From Nonlabens spongiae (GTDB lineage Bacteria > Bacteroidota > Bacteroidia > Flavobacteriales > Flavobacteriaceae): a stretch of 64,000 nt of DNA. The translations under genes were made by a program, and so were the position numbers. The notes under the pieces were generated by a model, which was given only the letters and a program-made list of their open reading frames with translations, had not been told where the DNA came from and ran no database searches. Below, piece after piece: positions 8,297-16,998 of the stretch; position 1 is the first letter of the stretch, and each line of letters begins with the position of its first letter. The stretch covers positions 1,488,001-1,552,000 of the forward strand of contig NZ_CP019344.1 of the NCBI RefSeq assembly GCF_002117125.1. Reading direction: 5' to 3'.

Positions 8297-9285
8297 TGGG
8301 AGCACCGTTAAAAGCTTGGATCTCTGCTGCACGATTGCGTACACTTCCATTAAGTATTAGTGGAATTTTAATGGGCATATCCTGTGCCTATTTCATGGGA
8401 AACATCCCCAAAATACAAAGTGGCTTGAATCCAGCTTACTTTGATCCCTATTTTGAAATTAGATTATGGAAAATAGCCGCATTAGGGTTGATTACCACAT
8501 TACTTTTTCAAATTCTATCAAATTTTGCAAACGATTATGGTGATGGTACTAAAGGTACTGATAACGATAAACGCATCGGACCCATACGAGCCATTCAGAG
8601 CGGCCTGATCAGACCTTCTCAAATGAAGAGAGCTGTTATTATTACTTCCATCTTATCATTCATCAGCGCTGTTGCTTTAATATCAGTAAGCTTAGGTTTC
8701 AAGCAATTACTTATCGCGCTGTTTTTTTTAGTTCTAGGAGTTGCAGCTATTTGGGCAGCGATAAAATATACAGTTGGTGATGATGCTTATGGCTATTCTG
8801 GTTTGGGCGATCTTTTCGTTTTCATATTTTTTGGACCGGTAAGTGTAATGGGGATTTACTATCTGGTACTTCAACAATTCAATATCTTCTTGATTTTACC
8901 TTCTCTTACCATAGGATTATTAAGTGTTGCGGTTCTGAATCTTAATAATATGCGAGACATTGAAAACGATCAAGTCTCTGGAAAAAATACAGTGGTTGTC
9001 AAAATAGGCCTCGCTAAGGCAAAAGTTTTCCATTTGAGTCTTATAGCAGTAGCATTTGTATCCTTGATATATTATCTACTCCATTTGAAATCACTTTATT
9101 CAGAGTCTACAATATTGATTTTCTTCCCATTGGTAGCTTTCACTCCTTTAATTGCACACTGTATCAAAGTCCTTAAAAACGATGTGCCAGCTCTTTTTGA
9201 TCCGGAGCTCAAAAAAGTAGCCTTGTCGACCTTTCTATTGAGTTTGATTACTCTAATTGTATTGATCTCAATTACAATCAACTAA
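8296..9285 (+). CDS. menA: 1,4-dihydroxy-2-naphthoate prenyltransferase
   Basis: A 329-residue integral membrane prenyltransferase of the UbiA superfamily that attaches the isoprenoid tail to dihydroxynaphthoate in menaquinone synthesis. It begins with APLKAWISAARLRTLPLS, then the first Asp-rich motif NDYGDGTKGTDND near residues 78-90 and a second NNMRDIENDQVSGK near 218-231. Eight or nine hydrophobic segments fit the family. It is coupled to holA. Menaquinone is the usual respiratory quinone of Flavobacteriia, in agreement with the lineage. Confidence 0.95.
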   Translation: MGAPLKAWISAARLRTLPLSISGILMGISCAYFMGNIPKIQSGLNPAYFDPYFEIRLWKIAALGLITTLLFQILSNFANDYGDGTKGTDNDKRIGPIRAIQSGLIRPSQMKRAVIITSILSFISAVALISVSLGFKQLLIALFFLVLGVAAIWAAIKYTVGDDAYGYSGLGDLFVFIFFGPVSVMGIYYLVLQQFNIFLILPSLTIGLLSVAVLNLNNMRDIENDQVSGKNTVVVKIGLAKAKVFHLSLIAVAFVSLIYYLLHLKSLYSESTILIFFPLVAFTPLIAHCIKVLKNDVPALFDPELKKVALSTFLLSLITLIVLISITIN

Positions 9286-9460
9286 CAGTAGTTTTACTAT
9301 TAGTTTTTTACTAAATTGATCAATTAATAACAGAAAATTACACATACTGGCATATATTTTTAACAAATGCTAGTCAATGCATAACATTATTTTTTATATA
9401 TTTAACTGTTCAAAAAGGCTGTTTATTGACTGAAAACTACTCTAACTAAAATTATTATTC

Positions 9461-9658
9461 ATGGCACGAGCAATGTTTGAATACACTAAAACTATCCTTG
9501 AGAAGGTAAGTTTTGACGCCCTGCTTTTTTGTAAAGAATTGGAAAAAGCAGTCAAATGTCTCCTCCCCTATGAGATTAAAGAATTGCAGATTTGGGTAAG
9601 ACAGTTAATCACAAGAAATCCAGAATTAGCCTCCTGCATCAATTTACTACCCAAGTAA
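9461..9658 (+). CDS. Small conserved hypothetical protein (65 aa)
   Basis: A short basic, largely helical protein starting MARAMFEYTK and containing CKELEKAVKCLLPYEIKELQ. From memory, near-identical short proteins occur widely in Flavobacteriaceae, but I know of no assigned function. There is no signal peptide or membrane segment. A 10-bp-stem terminator follows the stop, and a 175-nt upstream gap separates it from menA, so it is probably its own transcription unit. Two cysteines in the N-terminal half and one near the C-terminus do not form an obvious metal motif. Confidence 0.75.
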   Translation: MARAMFEYTKTILEKVSFDALLFCKELEKAVKCLLPYEIKELQIWVRQLITRNPELASCINLLPK

Positions 9659-9685
9659 TTAATTTTAAGTGATTATTCTAAGAGG

Positions 9686-9720
9686 TGTCCCTAAGGTTAT
9701 AAAATCTTAGGGACATTTTT
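9686..9720 (+). terminator. Rho-independent terminator after the 65-aa gene
   Basis: A perfect 10-bp stem pairs TGTCCCTAAG (9686-9695) with CTTAGGGACA (9706-9715), followed by TTTTT. It overlaps the last codon of the convergent oxyR gene. Confidence 0.9.
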
Positions 9721-10657
9721 ATTTCTGAGAAACCGGACTGATGATATTTACATTATGAAATGCTATAGCGCCCTTAACAACACCAGTTATGATTTGATGT
9801 AGGGCTTCTATAATTTGCATTTTCAACTCACTTCTATGATAGATTAAACTCACCTCTCTTGCAGGAGTGGGCTCCTTGAAATATCTTAGATTGGCTTTTT
9901 TACGATCATGTAACTCCTCAGTATTCAGGTAGGGTAACAGGGTCATACCCAGACCTTCATCTGCTAATTTGATAAGCGTTTCAAAGCTACCACTCATTAA
10001 AGAGAACCGTTCTTCTTGTGTATCACGTGAATTGCGACACAAATTTAAGACGCTATCCTTGAAGCAGTGACCATCTTCAAGGAGTAATAATTTATCTGGA
10101 TCAATATCTTCTACATCAACCTTCTCTGAAGATGGTTTACCACTAGAAGGATTATAGATCACAAATGGCTCGTAGTACAAAACCTTCTTCTTGATAAGTG
10201 TATCCTCTAACGGTGTAGCTGCGATGGCCGCATCCAGACTTCCGTCGTTGAGGCGTTCAAGAATGTTTTCTGTAGTAAGTTCCTCTAATCGCAACTTTAC
10301 TTTAGAATATCGGTTAATGAAGTTGTTCAGAAACATAGGTAACAGTGTGGGCATCACGGTAGGAATTATGCCCAGTCTGAACTCGCCACCTATAAAACCT
10401 TTTTCCTGGTCTACTATATCTTGTATGCGGTCACTCTCATTGACAATGTTGCGAGCCTGAGTAACAATCTTTTTACCCGTTTCAGTTAGCTCTATAGGTT
10501 TTTTAGAGCGATCAAAAATCTGTACATCAAGTTCATCTTCTAGCTTTTGTATTTGCATACTCAATGTAGGTTGAGTCACAAAGACCTTCTCTGCAGCTTT
10601 GGTAAAATTCTGGAATTGCGCTACAGCGAGAACGTATTTCAGCTGTGTTATAGTCAT
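9719..10657 (-). CDS. oxyR: Hydrogen peroxide-sensing LysR-type regulator
   Basis: A 312-residue LysR-family regulator. Residues 1-60 hold the winged helix-turn-helix (FTKAAEKVFVTQPTLSMQIQKLE). In the sensor domain LLLEDGHCFKDSVLNLC places cysteines at 198 and 207, the same spacing as the redox pair C199/C208 of Escherichia coli OxyR, so this is assigned to OxyR rather than to a generic LysR protein. It would activate peroxide defence genes on disulfide formation. A tpx peroxidase gene lies about 2.2 kb away. It is divergent from the sugar dehydrogenase gene with a 112-nt shared upstream region. Confidence 0.92.
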   Translation of the reverse strand: MTITQLKYVLAVAQFQNFTKAAEKVFVTQPTLSMQIQKLEDELDVQIFDRSKKPIELTETGKKIVTQARNIVNESDRIQDIVDQEKGFIGGEFRLGIIPTVMPTLLPMFLNNFINRYSKVKLRLEELTTENILERLNDGSLDAAIAATPLEDTLIKKKVLYYEPFVIYNPSSGKPSSEKVDVEDIDPDKLLLLEDGHCFKDSVLNLCRNSRDTQEERFSLMSGSFETLIKLADEGLGMTLLPYLNTEELHDRKKANLRYFKEPTPAREVSLIYHRSELKMQIIEALHQIITGVVKGAIAFHNVNIISPVSQK

Positions 10658-10673
10658 AACTGATATTTGAATA

Positions 10674-10681
10674 CAAAAATA
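10674..10681 (-). promoter_or_regulatory. Candidate -7 box TATTTTTG for oxyR
   Basis: Matches TAnnTTTG on the minus strand, 17 nt ahead of the oxyR start. No clear -33 TTG was seen at the expected distance. Confidence 0.4.
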
Positions 10682-10769
10682 ATCAATTAAAACTATGATT
10701 GTTTATGATCTATGTTAGAATACTCCTAACACCAGCGCTTATCTTTATGTCATTGAAAATGAATTTGCT

Positions 10770-12164
10770 ATGAAGAAATTATTTTACTTTGTGATAGCTC
10801 TATTAGTATCGATGGCTTCACATCAAAAGCTAAGCGCCCAATCCATAGACTTAGCTCCCATAGCCAGTGGTTTAAACGCTCCCGTTGATATTAAAAGTGC
10901 AGGAGATGAGCGATTGTTTATTGTAGAGCAAGTTGGCTTAATTAAGATTATTGACCTCACTACAAACTCTATTTCACCTAATGCGTTTCTCGACATCAGC
11001 TCATTGATTTCCACCGGTGGAGAACGAGGATTACTGAGTATGGCTTTCCCTGCCGACTACAATATCTCTGGCAAATTTTATATTTATTATACCGACACCA
11101 CGGGTTCAAGTGTCATTTCTCAGTACAGTGTTTCAAATCAGGATCCTAATCAAGCTGATCCAAATGGATCTGTAATCCTAACCTACACGCAACCCTTTGC
11201 AAACCATAATGCTGGATGCATGCAATTCGGTCCAGATGGATTTCTTTATATCGCCTCTGGGGATGGGGGTAGCGGTGGGGATCCCGGTAATAGAGCTCAA
11301 GACAATAATACCTTGTTAGGCAAAATGCTACGCTTAGATGTTACGGGCAGCAGTAACGGCAACCCCTACTCCATTCCAGCTTCAAACCCTTTTGCATCAA
11401 GTGCAGGAGCCGATGAAATTTTCTCTACTGGACTTCGTAATCCCTGGAAATTTTCCTTTGACTCAAACAATATATGGATCGCAGATGTGGGACAGAATGC
11501 CACAGAAGAAATCAATAGACAATCTGTCTCAAACAACATAGCAAATTACGGCTGGCGTTGTTATGAGGGCAGCAATAATTTTAATGTTCAAGCGAGCTGT
11601 CCACCGGTCGCAGATCTTGTCTTCCCCCTTGCTGAGTACAACCACACCGGTAGTGGACTCAATAAGTGCAGTATCACGGGTGGCTATGTATATCGCGGTA
11701 ATGATTTCCCCAACCTTCAGGGCACCTATTTTTTTGCAGATTTTTGCAGTAACGAGATAGGAATGCTAGACGCTTCGCAGAGTAATCCTGTCATCCGTTA
11801 CACATCGCCTTATACGGGAGCAGGATTTTCGTCGTTTGGAGTAGATCAAAATAATGAGTTGTACGTAGCACATCGCAACACAGGAACCATTTCCAGAATT
11901 GTCGATACAACAGCAAGTTTTGAAACACCGTCTTTTCTAGCTCTTAAGCTATATCCTAATCCTGCAGACAGCTCAATCACTATTCAAACAGACGATAATT
12001 CTGTTAAAACTTATAAGATTTTTGATGCCAGAGGAAAAGTGGTTTCAAAAGGTACTTTATCAGCTACTAAGACTATTGACATTTCAATAGTCAAATCAGG
12101 TATTTATTTCGTGAATTGTAAAGGAATGAGCACACAATACTCGAAGAGATTTATAGTAAGGTAA
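10770..12164 (+). CDS. Secreted PQQ-type sugar dehydrogenase with T9SS sorting tail
   Basis: A 464-residue exported protein of the glucose/sorbosone dehydrogenase (six-bladed propeller) family. The signal peptide ends near KLSAQS (about residue 24). Family motifs include GGERGLLSMAFP, FANHNAGCMQFGPDGFLYIASGDGG split across two blades, GLRNPWKFSFD and the calcium/PQQ-side IWIADVGQN. The last 70 residues form a type IX secretion tail with LKLYPNPADSSITIQ, GIYFVN and a terminal FIVR. It would oxidise a sugar or polyol outside the cell or on its surface. The cytochrome c encoded next could accept electrons. Substrate and actual PQQ use are inferred. Confidence 0.88.
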   Translation: MKKLFYFVIALLVSMASHQKLSAQSIDLAPIASGLNAPVDIKSAGDERLFIVEQVGLIKIIDLTTNSISPNAFLDISSLISTGGERGLLSMAFPADYNISGKFYIYYTDTTGSSVISQYSVSNQDPNQADPNGSVILTYTQPFANHNAGCMQFGPDGFLYIASGDGGSGGDPGNRAQDNNTLLGKMLRLDVTGSSNGNPYSIPASNPFASSAGADEIFSTGLRNPWKFSFDSNNIWIADVGQNATEEINRQSVSNNIANYGWRCYEGSNNFNVQASCPPVADLVFPLAEYNHTGSGLNKCSITGGYVYRGNDFPNLQGTYFFADFCSNEIGMLDASQSNPVIRYTSPYTGAGFSSFGVDQNNELYVAHRNTGTISRIVDTTASFETPSFLALKLYPNPADSSITIQTDDNSVKTYKIFDARGKVVSKGTLSATKTIDISIVKSGIYFVNCKGMSTQYSKRFIVR

Positions 12165-12223
12165 ATGACTCAAAAACTACTAAATAACAGCAATTCAACC
12201 TATAGAGTTTGCTAGTGGTTTAT

Positions 12224-12239
12224 CGCTTTCGCGAAAGCG
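12224..12239. repeat. Palindromic 16-mer CGCTTTCGCGAAAGCG (intergenic)
   Basis: Perfect copy between the sugar dehydrogenase and cytochrome c genes, which run in the same direction. Flanked by T and A to give an 18-nt palindrome (12223-12240). No T tract follows. Confidence 0.95.
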
Positions 12240-12289
12240 AGATCATCACGCACACTTAGACGAGTTCAATCATTTCAAATCGTTAAAAA

Positions 12290-12739
12290 ATGTTTCAGCC
12301 ACTTGCAAAAATTACAGGCTATCTTTTTGGGTTTCTGATCGCCACTGTACTAGTAGTTTTTACCACAGCCTATCTTATTATCAACACACAGCCTATCAAT
12401 TTGGCTCAGGCACAAGCAACTATAGAACCTCCTGCTCCACCGGTAGAACTTACTGAGGTACAAAAAGAGGGCAAAAGCTTGTTTAATACAAACTGTGCGT
12501 CCTGCCACAAACTCTATAAAAAGGCGGTAGGACCCGCACTGGCTGGTGTGGCAGACAAATATGAGCGTGAATGGCTCTATAAATGGATTAAAAACAGTGC
12601 AGCCCTTATCGCATCAGGTAACGCTCAAGCTGTAGCGGTTTATAACGAGTACGGCCAGGCAAACATGAATGCGTTCCCACAGCTCAGTAATGAGGATATT
12701 GATAAAATTTTGGAGTACACTTCGGTACCGAAATCTTAA
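12290..12739 (+). CDS. Membrane-anchored cytochrome c
   Basis: A 149-residue class I c-type cytochrome. An N-terminal transmembrane anchor (about residues 8-32) precedes a short proline-rich linker (PPAPPVE). The haem site is CASCH at 69-73 and the probable axial methionine is M126 in ANMNAFP; the C-terminal LSNEDIDKILEY helix is typical. It faces the periplasm and probably shuttles electrons to a terminal oxidase. It lies just after the secreted sugar dehydrogenase, but a palindromic repeat separates them and cotranscription is uncertain. Confidence 0.9.
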   Translation: MFQPLAKITGYLFGFLIATVLVVFTTAYLIINTQPINLAQAQATIEPPAPPVELTEVQKEGKSLFNTNCASCHKLYKKAVGPALAGVADKYEREWLYKWIKNSAALIASGNAQAVAVYNEYGQANMNAFPQLSNEDIDKILEYTSVPKS

Positions 12740-12748
12740 AGATTGATA

Positions 12749-12764
12749 CGCTTTCGCGAAAGCG
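12749..12764. repeat. Palindromic 16-mer CGCTTTCGCGAAAGCG (intergenic)
   Basis: Perfect copy 10 nt after the cytochrome c stop and 525 nt from the previous copy, the closest pair in the window. Confidence 0.95.
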
Positions 12765-12874
12765 AGATTCAATCAGACACCCTATTTATAGTGAATCTTA
12801 TAATCGCCAAGATTAACATAGCATTTACCCTTTGAGGAAATGGGTGGTTTAATTTTACGCTAAAACAAAATAAA

Positions 12875-13375
12875 ATGGCAACAATAACTTTAGGAGGAAA
12901 CGAGATTCAAACGGTAGGAGAACTACCTGAAGTAGGTACAAAAGCTCCCAATTTTTCATTAAAAAAAGGCGATCTAAGTGAAGCCTCTCTTGATGATTTT
13001 AAAGGGAAGAAAGTGGTGATGAATATTTTTCCAAGTATTGATACAGATGTTTGTTCTACTTCAGTAAAAAACTTCAACGAGCGTGCGACCGAGCTGGATA
13101 ACACCGTGGTTCTTTGCATCTCTAGAGATACCCCTTTTGCAATGAAACGTTTTGCAGACGACGAGGGAACAGATAATGTGACCAACCTTAGTGATGTGAT
13201 CGACGGAAAATTTGGCGATGATTACGGTCTAACAATGAAAACTGGCGGCATGGCTGGCTTTCATTCTAGGGTGGTTATCGTTCTTGATGAAGAAGGAAAA
13301 GTAATTTATAATCAACAAGTACCGGAAATAGGAGAAGAACCTAATTATCTTGCGGCGCTTAAAGCTGTATTATAA
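12875..13375 (+). CDS. tpx: Thiol peroxidase, atypical (no canonical resolving cysteine)
   Basis: A 166-residue peroxiredoxin of the Tpx group. The peroxidatic cysteine is C60 in FPSIDTDVCSTS and the conserved arginine lies in CISRDTPFA. In E. coli Tpx the resolving cysteine is C95 in RFCGAEG; the aligned segment here is RFADDEG, so that cysteine is replaced by alanine. C81 (VLCIS) is present, as in E. coli C82, but is not the known resolving residue. The enzyme may therefore work as a 1-Cys peroxidase or use another thiol. The stop abuts the TTG start of dgkA, so the two are one unit. Confidence 0.92.
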   Translation: MATITLGGNEIQTVGELPEVGTKAPNFSLKKGDLSEASLDDFKGKKVVMNIFPSIDTDVCSTSVKNFNERATELDNTVVLCISRDTPFAMKRFADDEGTDNVTNLSDVIDGKFGDDYGLTMKTGGMAGFHSRVVIVLDEEGKVIYNQQVPEIGEEPNYLAALKAVL

Positions 13376-13753
13376 TTGGCCTTCAGAAAATTTTTATACG
13401 GTAGATGGATCGGTGCAGGATACGCTATAAAAGGCGCCTGGATCCTCCTCAAAACCGAACCCAGTATTCAAGTCCAAGCGGTCATAGGAGTTATTATGAC
13501 CGCTGCTGGCATTTTGTTTGATATTACGCAAACGGAATGGTTGTTTCAAATTGTAGCCATAGGCATGATTATGAGCCTTGAAGGTCTCAATACAGCAATT
13601 GAAGCCATAGCCGATTTTGTACATCCTGATTTTCACGTTAAAATAGGCCTTATTAAAGACGTTGCAGCGGGAGCTGTTTTTATTACAGCTGTGACCGCTA
13701 TCATTATAGGGCTTATTATCTACGTTCCCTATATAATGGATTTACTGGACTGA
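13376..13753 (+). CDS. dgkA: Diacylglycerol/undecaprenol kinase family protein
   Basis: A 125-residue small membrane kinase with a TTG start directly after the tpx stop. The signatures SLEGLNTAIEAIADF and KDVAAGAVFI are those of the DgkA family, with three transmembrane helices. It phosphorylates a membrane lipid alcohol (diacylglycerol in proteobacteria, undecaprenol in Gram-positive relatives); which one is used here cannot be told. Linkage to tpx is positional and probably reflects operon structure, not a shared pathway. Confidence 0.9.
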   Translation: MAFRKFLYGRWIGAGYAIKGAWILLKTEPSIQVQAVIGVIMTAAGILFDITQTEWLFQIVAIGMIMSLEGLNTAIEAIADFVHPDFHVKIGLIKDVAAGAVFITAVTAIIIGLIIYVPYIMDLLD

Positions 13754-13846
13754 GCCTAACTTGAGCCTGCTCCCATTGCTCAAAACCTCGTGAATAAATA
13801 GTAGTATATATATCTACTCGATTCAAGAATAGGTGTGTGATATTGT

Positions 13847-13854
13847 TATTTTTG
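13847..13854 (+). promoter_or_regulatory. Candidate -7 box TATTTTTG for ftsK
   Basis: Matches TAnnTTTG, 17 nt ahead of the ftsK ATG. A -33 TTG is not evident at the usual distance. Confidence 0.45.
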
Positions 13855-13871
13855 CTAGTTGTATCTAACTG

Positions 13872-16337
13872 ATGGCAAAGAAAAAAACGACAGCAAAAAA
13901 AACTCGCAAAAAATTTAAGATTCCTTCCTTCAAATTAACCCGTCTTCAAGAGGTTATTCTAGGGAGTGCCTTAATGGTATTTGGAATACTTCTTTTCTTT
14001 TCCTTTTTGTCATTCATATTTACCTGGAGAGCTGATCAAAGTGCTATAAGTGAACTGGGGTCCAGAGAAGTTGTTACCCAAAACTGGGTCAGTCAGGTAG
14101 GTGCTGGGCTGGGACATTTCTTTGTTTATGAAGGTTTTGGGCTAGCTGCATTTTCAATATCTGTACTAACATTCATTACAGGGATTTTTCTATTTGCTGC
14201 AAGCCGTAATCTTTTCAGGTTGTCTAACAGCAAGTTGTTTACATTATGGGCGTGGGGATTAATGTTGATGCTTTGGTTGTCTGTGAGCTTGGGATTCTTT
14301 CACGAGCAAAACTCCATGCTAGGCGGTAAAGTAGGTTTTGAACTCAACGATTACTTACAGGACTATTTGGGGTTACTGGGAGCTATTTTAGTAATGGCAT
14401 TTTTTGCTGTGGTATACCTAGTTCTAAGGTTGAAAATCACCCCAGAAAAGGTGAGCTCTTACTTCTCAAGACAAGCAAAAGAGGTGCAAGAAAGTTTTGA
14501 TGCAGAAGTTAATGAGCATCAAACTTCTGAAAACTTGGTCAAAGAATCTGCTCCTCTAACTTCTAACCTAGAGTCTGAAGTTACACAACTTGAAGAAGAA
14601 AAATCCGAGGGAAACAAAATAGACCTCTCAAGCAAACCTATTAATTCCGACACTTCCAATGAGCTTGACAGTAATGCAAAATCAACCGAGGTCAAAGAAA
14701 CCGCGCCCATAAAAAGAACTGTTGCCCCTAAAGATGACAATGACATAGGCATGGATATCGAGCAGGCTCCAGAGGAAGAAGAGGTGATCGATACTAAAGC
14801 CACAAAATTGGTGGAAGACTTCGGTGAGTTTGATCCTACCTTAGAGCTAAGCAATTTCCAGTTCCCTCCTATTGAACTACTCAAGGATTATTCTCAAGGG
14901 AAAACGCTCACAATTAATGAAGAAGAGCTTCAAGCCAACAAGGATAGGATTGTCGAGACCCTAAACAATTATAAAATCGGGATTGCCAAAATCTCAGCGA
15001 CTATAGGTCCTACGGTAACACTTTACGAGATTGTTCCTGAGGCGGGCGTGCGTATCTCAAAAATCAAGAATCTGGAAGATGATATTGCTCTATCGCTTTC
15101 GGCTCTTGGAATTAGAATTATTGCACCTATTCCAGGAAAGGGAACTATAGGTATAGAGGTGCCTAACCAGAATCCTTCTGTGGTAAGCATGCGATCAGTT
15201 ATCGCATCGCCAAAATTCCAGCAAGCTGAAAAGGAACTGCCTATAGCTTTCGGAAAAACGATCAGCAATGAAACCTTTGTGGTAGACCTTGCCAAAATGC
15301 CTCACATGCTTATGGCAGGTGCTACGGGTCAAGGTAAATCGGTAGGATTGAATGCGGTCCTGACATCTTTATTATACTCCAAACATCCCGCCGAGGTAAA
15401 ATTTGTACTCGTTGACCCCAAGAAAGTAGAACTTACTTTATTCAATAAGATTGAGCGCCATTATCTCGCAAAACTGCCCGATAGTGAAGATGCAATTATC
15501 ACAGATAACTCTAAGGTAATCAACACCTTGAATAGCCTTTGTATCGAGATGGATGAGCGTTACGAGATCCTCAAAGAAGCGATGTGTCGTAACATTAAGG
15601 AGTACAACGCAAAATTCAAAGCACGCAAACTGAATCCAGCAAATGGCCATCGTTTCCTTCCCTACATCGTTTTGGTTGTGGATGAGTTTGCAGACCTCAT
15701 CATGACCGCAGGGAAAGAAGTAGAGACTCCTATCGCGCGTCTTGCTCAGCTTGCACGTGCCATAGGAATTCACTTGATCATTGCTACCCAGCGACCGTCG
15801 GTAAATGTGATTACCGGTATGATCAAAGCCAACTTCCCGGCGAGGGTTTCCTTCCGTGTTCAGCAAAAGGTTGATTCACGCACCATTTTGGATAGCGGTG
15901 GTGCTGACCAGCTCATAGGTCGTGGAGATATGCTTTATACTGCCGGTAACGAGATTATCAGGATTCAATGTGCCTTTGTAGACACTCCAGAAGTTGAAAA
16001 AATCACCGAGTTCATCGGTAGTCAAAAGGCTTATCCTGATGCCTATATCTTGCCTGAATACGTAGGTGAAGAGGGTGGCACAGCTCTTGATGACAACATA
16101 GATGAGAGGGATGCAAAATTTCGCGAGGCCGCAGAAATCATAGTGGTAGCCCAGCAAGGAAGCGCATCATTGTTGCAACGCAAACTCAAACTGGGTTACA
16201 ATCGCGCCGGTAGGATCATTGATCAGCTGGAAGCTGCGGGAATCGTAGGTGGTTTTGAAGGCAGTAAGGCACGTCAAGTATTGATTCCAGATCTTGCCAG
16301 CCTCGAAGTGTTTTTTAATGAAGAAGAAAATAAATAG
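13872..16337 (+). CDS. ftsK: DNA translocase FtsK
   Basis: An 821-residue hexameric DNA pump that helps resolve and segregate chromosome termini at the division septum. A lysine-rich N-terminus is followed by four hydrophobic segments (about 25-190), an acidic low-complexity linker (about 205-320), then the motor: Walker A AGATGQGKS near 480-488, Walker B VLVVDEFADLI near 597, IATQRPSVNVITG, and a C-terminal gamma winged-helix domain (about 755-821; LLQRKLKLGYNRAGRI) that reads KOPS-type signals. The stop is followed immediately by the lolA ATG, indicating one operon. Confidence 0.97.
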   Translation: MAKKKTTAKKTRKKFKIPSFKLTRLQEVILGSALMVFGILLFFSFLSFIFTWRADQSAISELGSREVVTQNWVSQVGAGLGHFFVYEGFGLAAFSISVLTFITGIFLFAASRNLFRLSNSKLFTLWAWGLMLMLWLSVSLGFFHEQNSMLGGKVGFELNDYLQDYLGLLGAILVMAFFAVVYLVLRLKITPEKVSSYFSRQAKEVQESFDAEVNEHQTSENLVKESAPLTSNLESEVTQLEEEKSEGNKIDLSSKPINSDTSNELDSNAKSTEVKETAPIKRTVAPKDDNDIGMDIEQAPEEEEVIDTKATKLVEDFGEFDPTLELSNFQFPPIELLKDYSQGKTLTINEEELQANKDRIVETLNNYKIGIAKISATIGPTVTLYEIVPEAGVRISKIKNLEDDIALSLSALGIRIIAPIPGKGTIGIEVPNQNPSVVSMRSVIASPKFQQAEKELPIAFGKTISNETFVVDLAKMPHMLMAGATGQGKSVGLNAVLTSLLYSKHPAEVKFVLVDPKKVELTLFNKIERHYLAKLPDSEDAIITDNSKVINTLNSLCIEMDERYEILKEAMCRNIKEYNAKFKARKLNPANGHRFLPYIVLVVDEFADLIMTAGKEVETPIARLAQLARAIGIHLIIATQRPSVNVITGMIKANFPARVSFRVQQKVDSRTILDSGGADQLIGRGDMLYTAGNEIIRIQCAFVDTPEVEKITEFIGSQKAYPDAYILPEYVGEEGGTALDDNIDERDAKFREAAEIIVVAQQGSASLLQRKLKLGYNRAGRIIDQLEAAGIVGGFEGSKARQVLIPDLASLEVFFNEEENK

Positions 16338-16997
16338 ATGAGAAATATGAAATATCTACTATTGAGCATTGTTTTTGTTCTCGCTTTCGCGAAAGCGGGA
16401 TCAGCACAAAGTAATTCTGACCAAAAGGCAGAAGAACTGCTCAAGAAAGTGGCTCAAAAATTCAAGAGCTACGACAACTTGTACTTCACCTACAAAGGAA
16501 ACTTTAAAAATGTTAAGAACAGTATCAACACGGACATTCAAGGAGATGCTACCTTAAGCGGTCAGAAATATAATGTGAATTATATGGGAACCACGTTTCT
16601 CTTTGATGGTAATAGACAGTATGTAATCAACCGTGAAGATGAGCAGGTTACAATTTCTAAACCCGCAAGTGAGGATGATGGTATCACTCCGTCAAACATC
16701 TTGTCATTTTACGAGAAGGGTTATACTAAGAAATGGGACATCCTTCAAGATGTAAAAGGTCGTAAAATTCAATACGTGAAATTGATTCCCATAAAATCTG
16801 ATACAGATTATAAGAACGTGCTGCTGGGTATAGACAAGCAATCTAACCATATTTATAACGTAATCATAACTGAAAAGTCTGGTACCGTGGTCACGTTTAC
16901 ACTCAAATCTCTCAAAGTGAACGAGCCGCTGGCAAAAAACACTTTCAGGTTTGACGAGTCTGACTATCCTGATTTTGATATAGAGCAGCTGGACTAG
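16338..16997 (+). CDS. lolA: LolA-like outer membrane lipoprotein carrier
   Basis: A 219-residue periplasmic protein of the LolA family, which ferries lipoproteins from the inner to the outer membrane. The signal peptide (about residues 1-23, cleaved near AGSAQS) is followed by FKSYDNLYFTYKGNF, the repeated beta strands of the open barrel, and a C-terminal FRFDESDYPDFDI. The start directly abuts the ftsK stop. A copy of the palindromic repeat encodes LAFAKAG within the signal peptide hydrophobic/c-region, an unusual case of a repeat supplying part of an export signal. Confidence 0.85.
   Translation: MRNMKYLLLSIVFVLAFAKAGSAQSNSDQKAEELLKKVAQKFKSYDNLYFTYKGNFKNVKNSINTDIQGDATLSGQKYNVNYMGTTFLFDGNRQYVINREDEQVTISKPASEDDGITPSNILSFYEKGYTKKWDILQDVKGRKIQYVKLIPIKSDTDYKNVLLGIDKQSNHIYNVIITEKSGTVVTFTLKSLKVNEPLAKNTFRFDESDYPDFDIEQLD
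16382..16397. repeat. Palindromic 16-mer inside lolA signal peptide
   Basis: Perfect CGCTTTCGCGAAAGCG copy translated as AFAKA within the LolA-like signal peptide. Confidence 0.95.
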
Positions 16998-16998
16998 C

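Noticed and set aside
14519-14884. 121-codon minus-strand frame rich in serine opposite ftsK
   Set aside because: It is antisense of the acidic linker of FtsK, where Glu/Asp codons read as serine-rich on the other strand.
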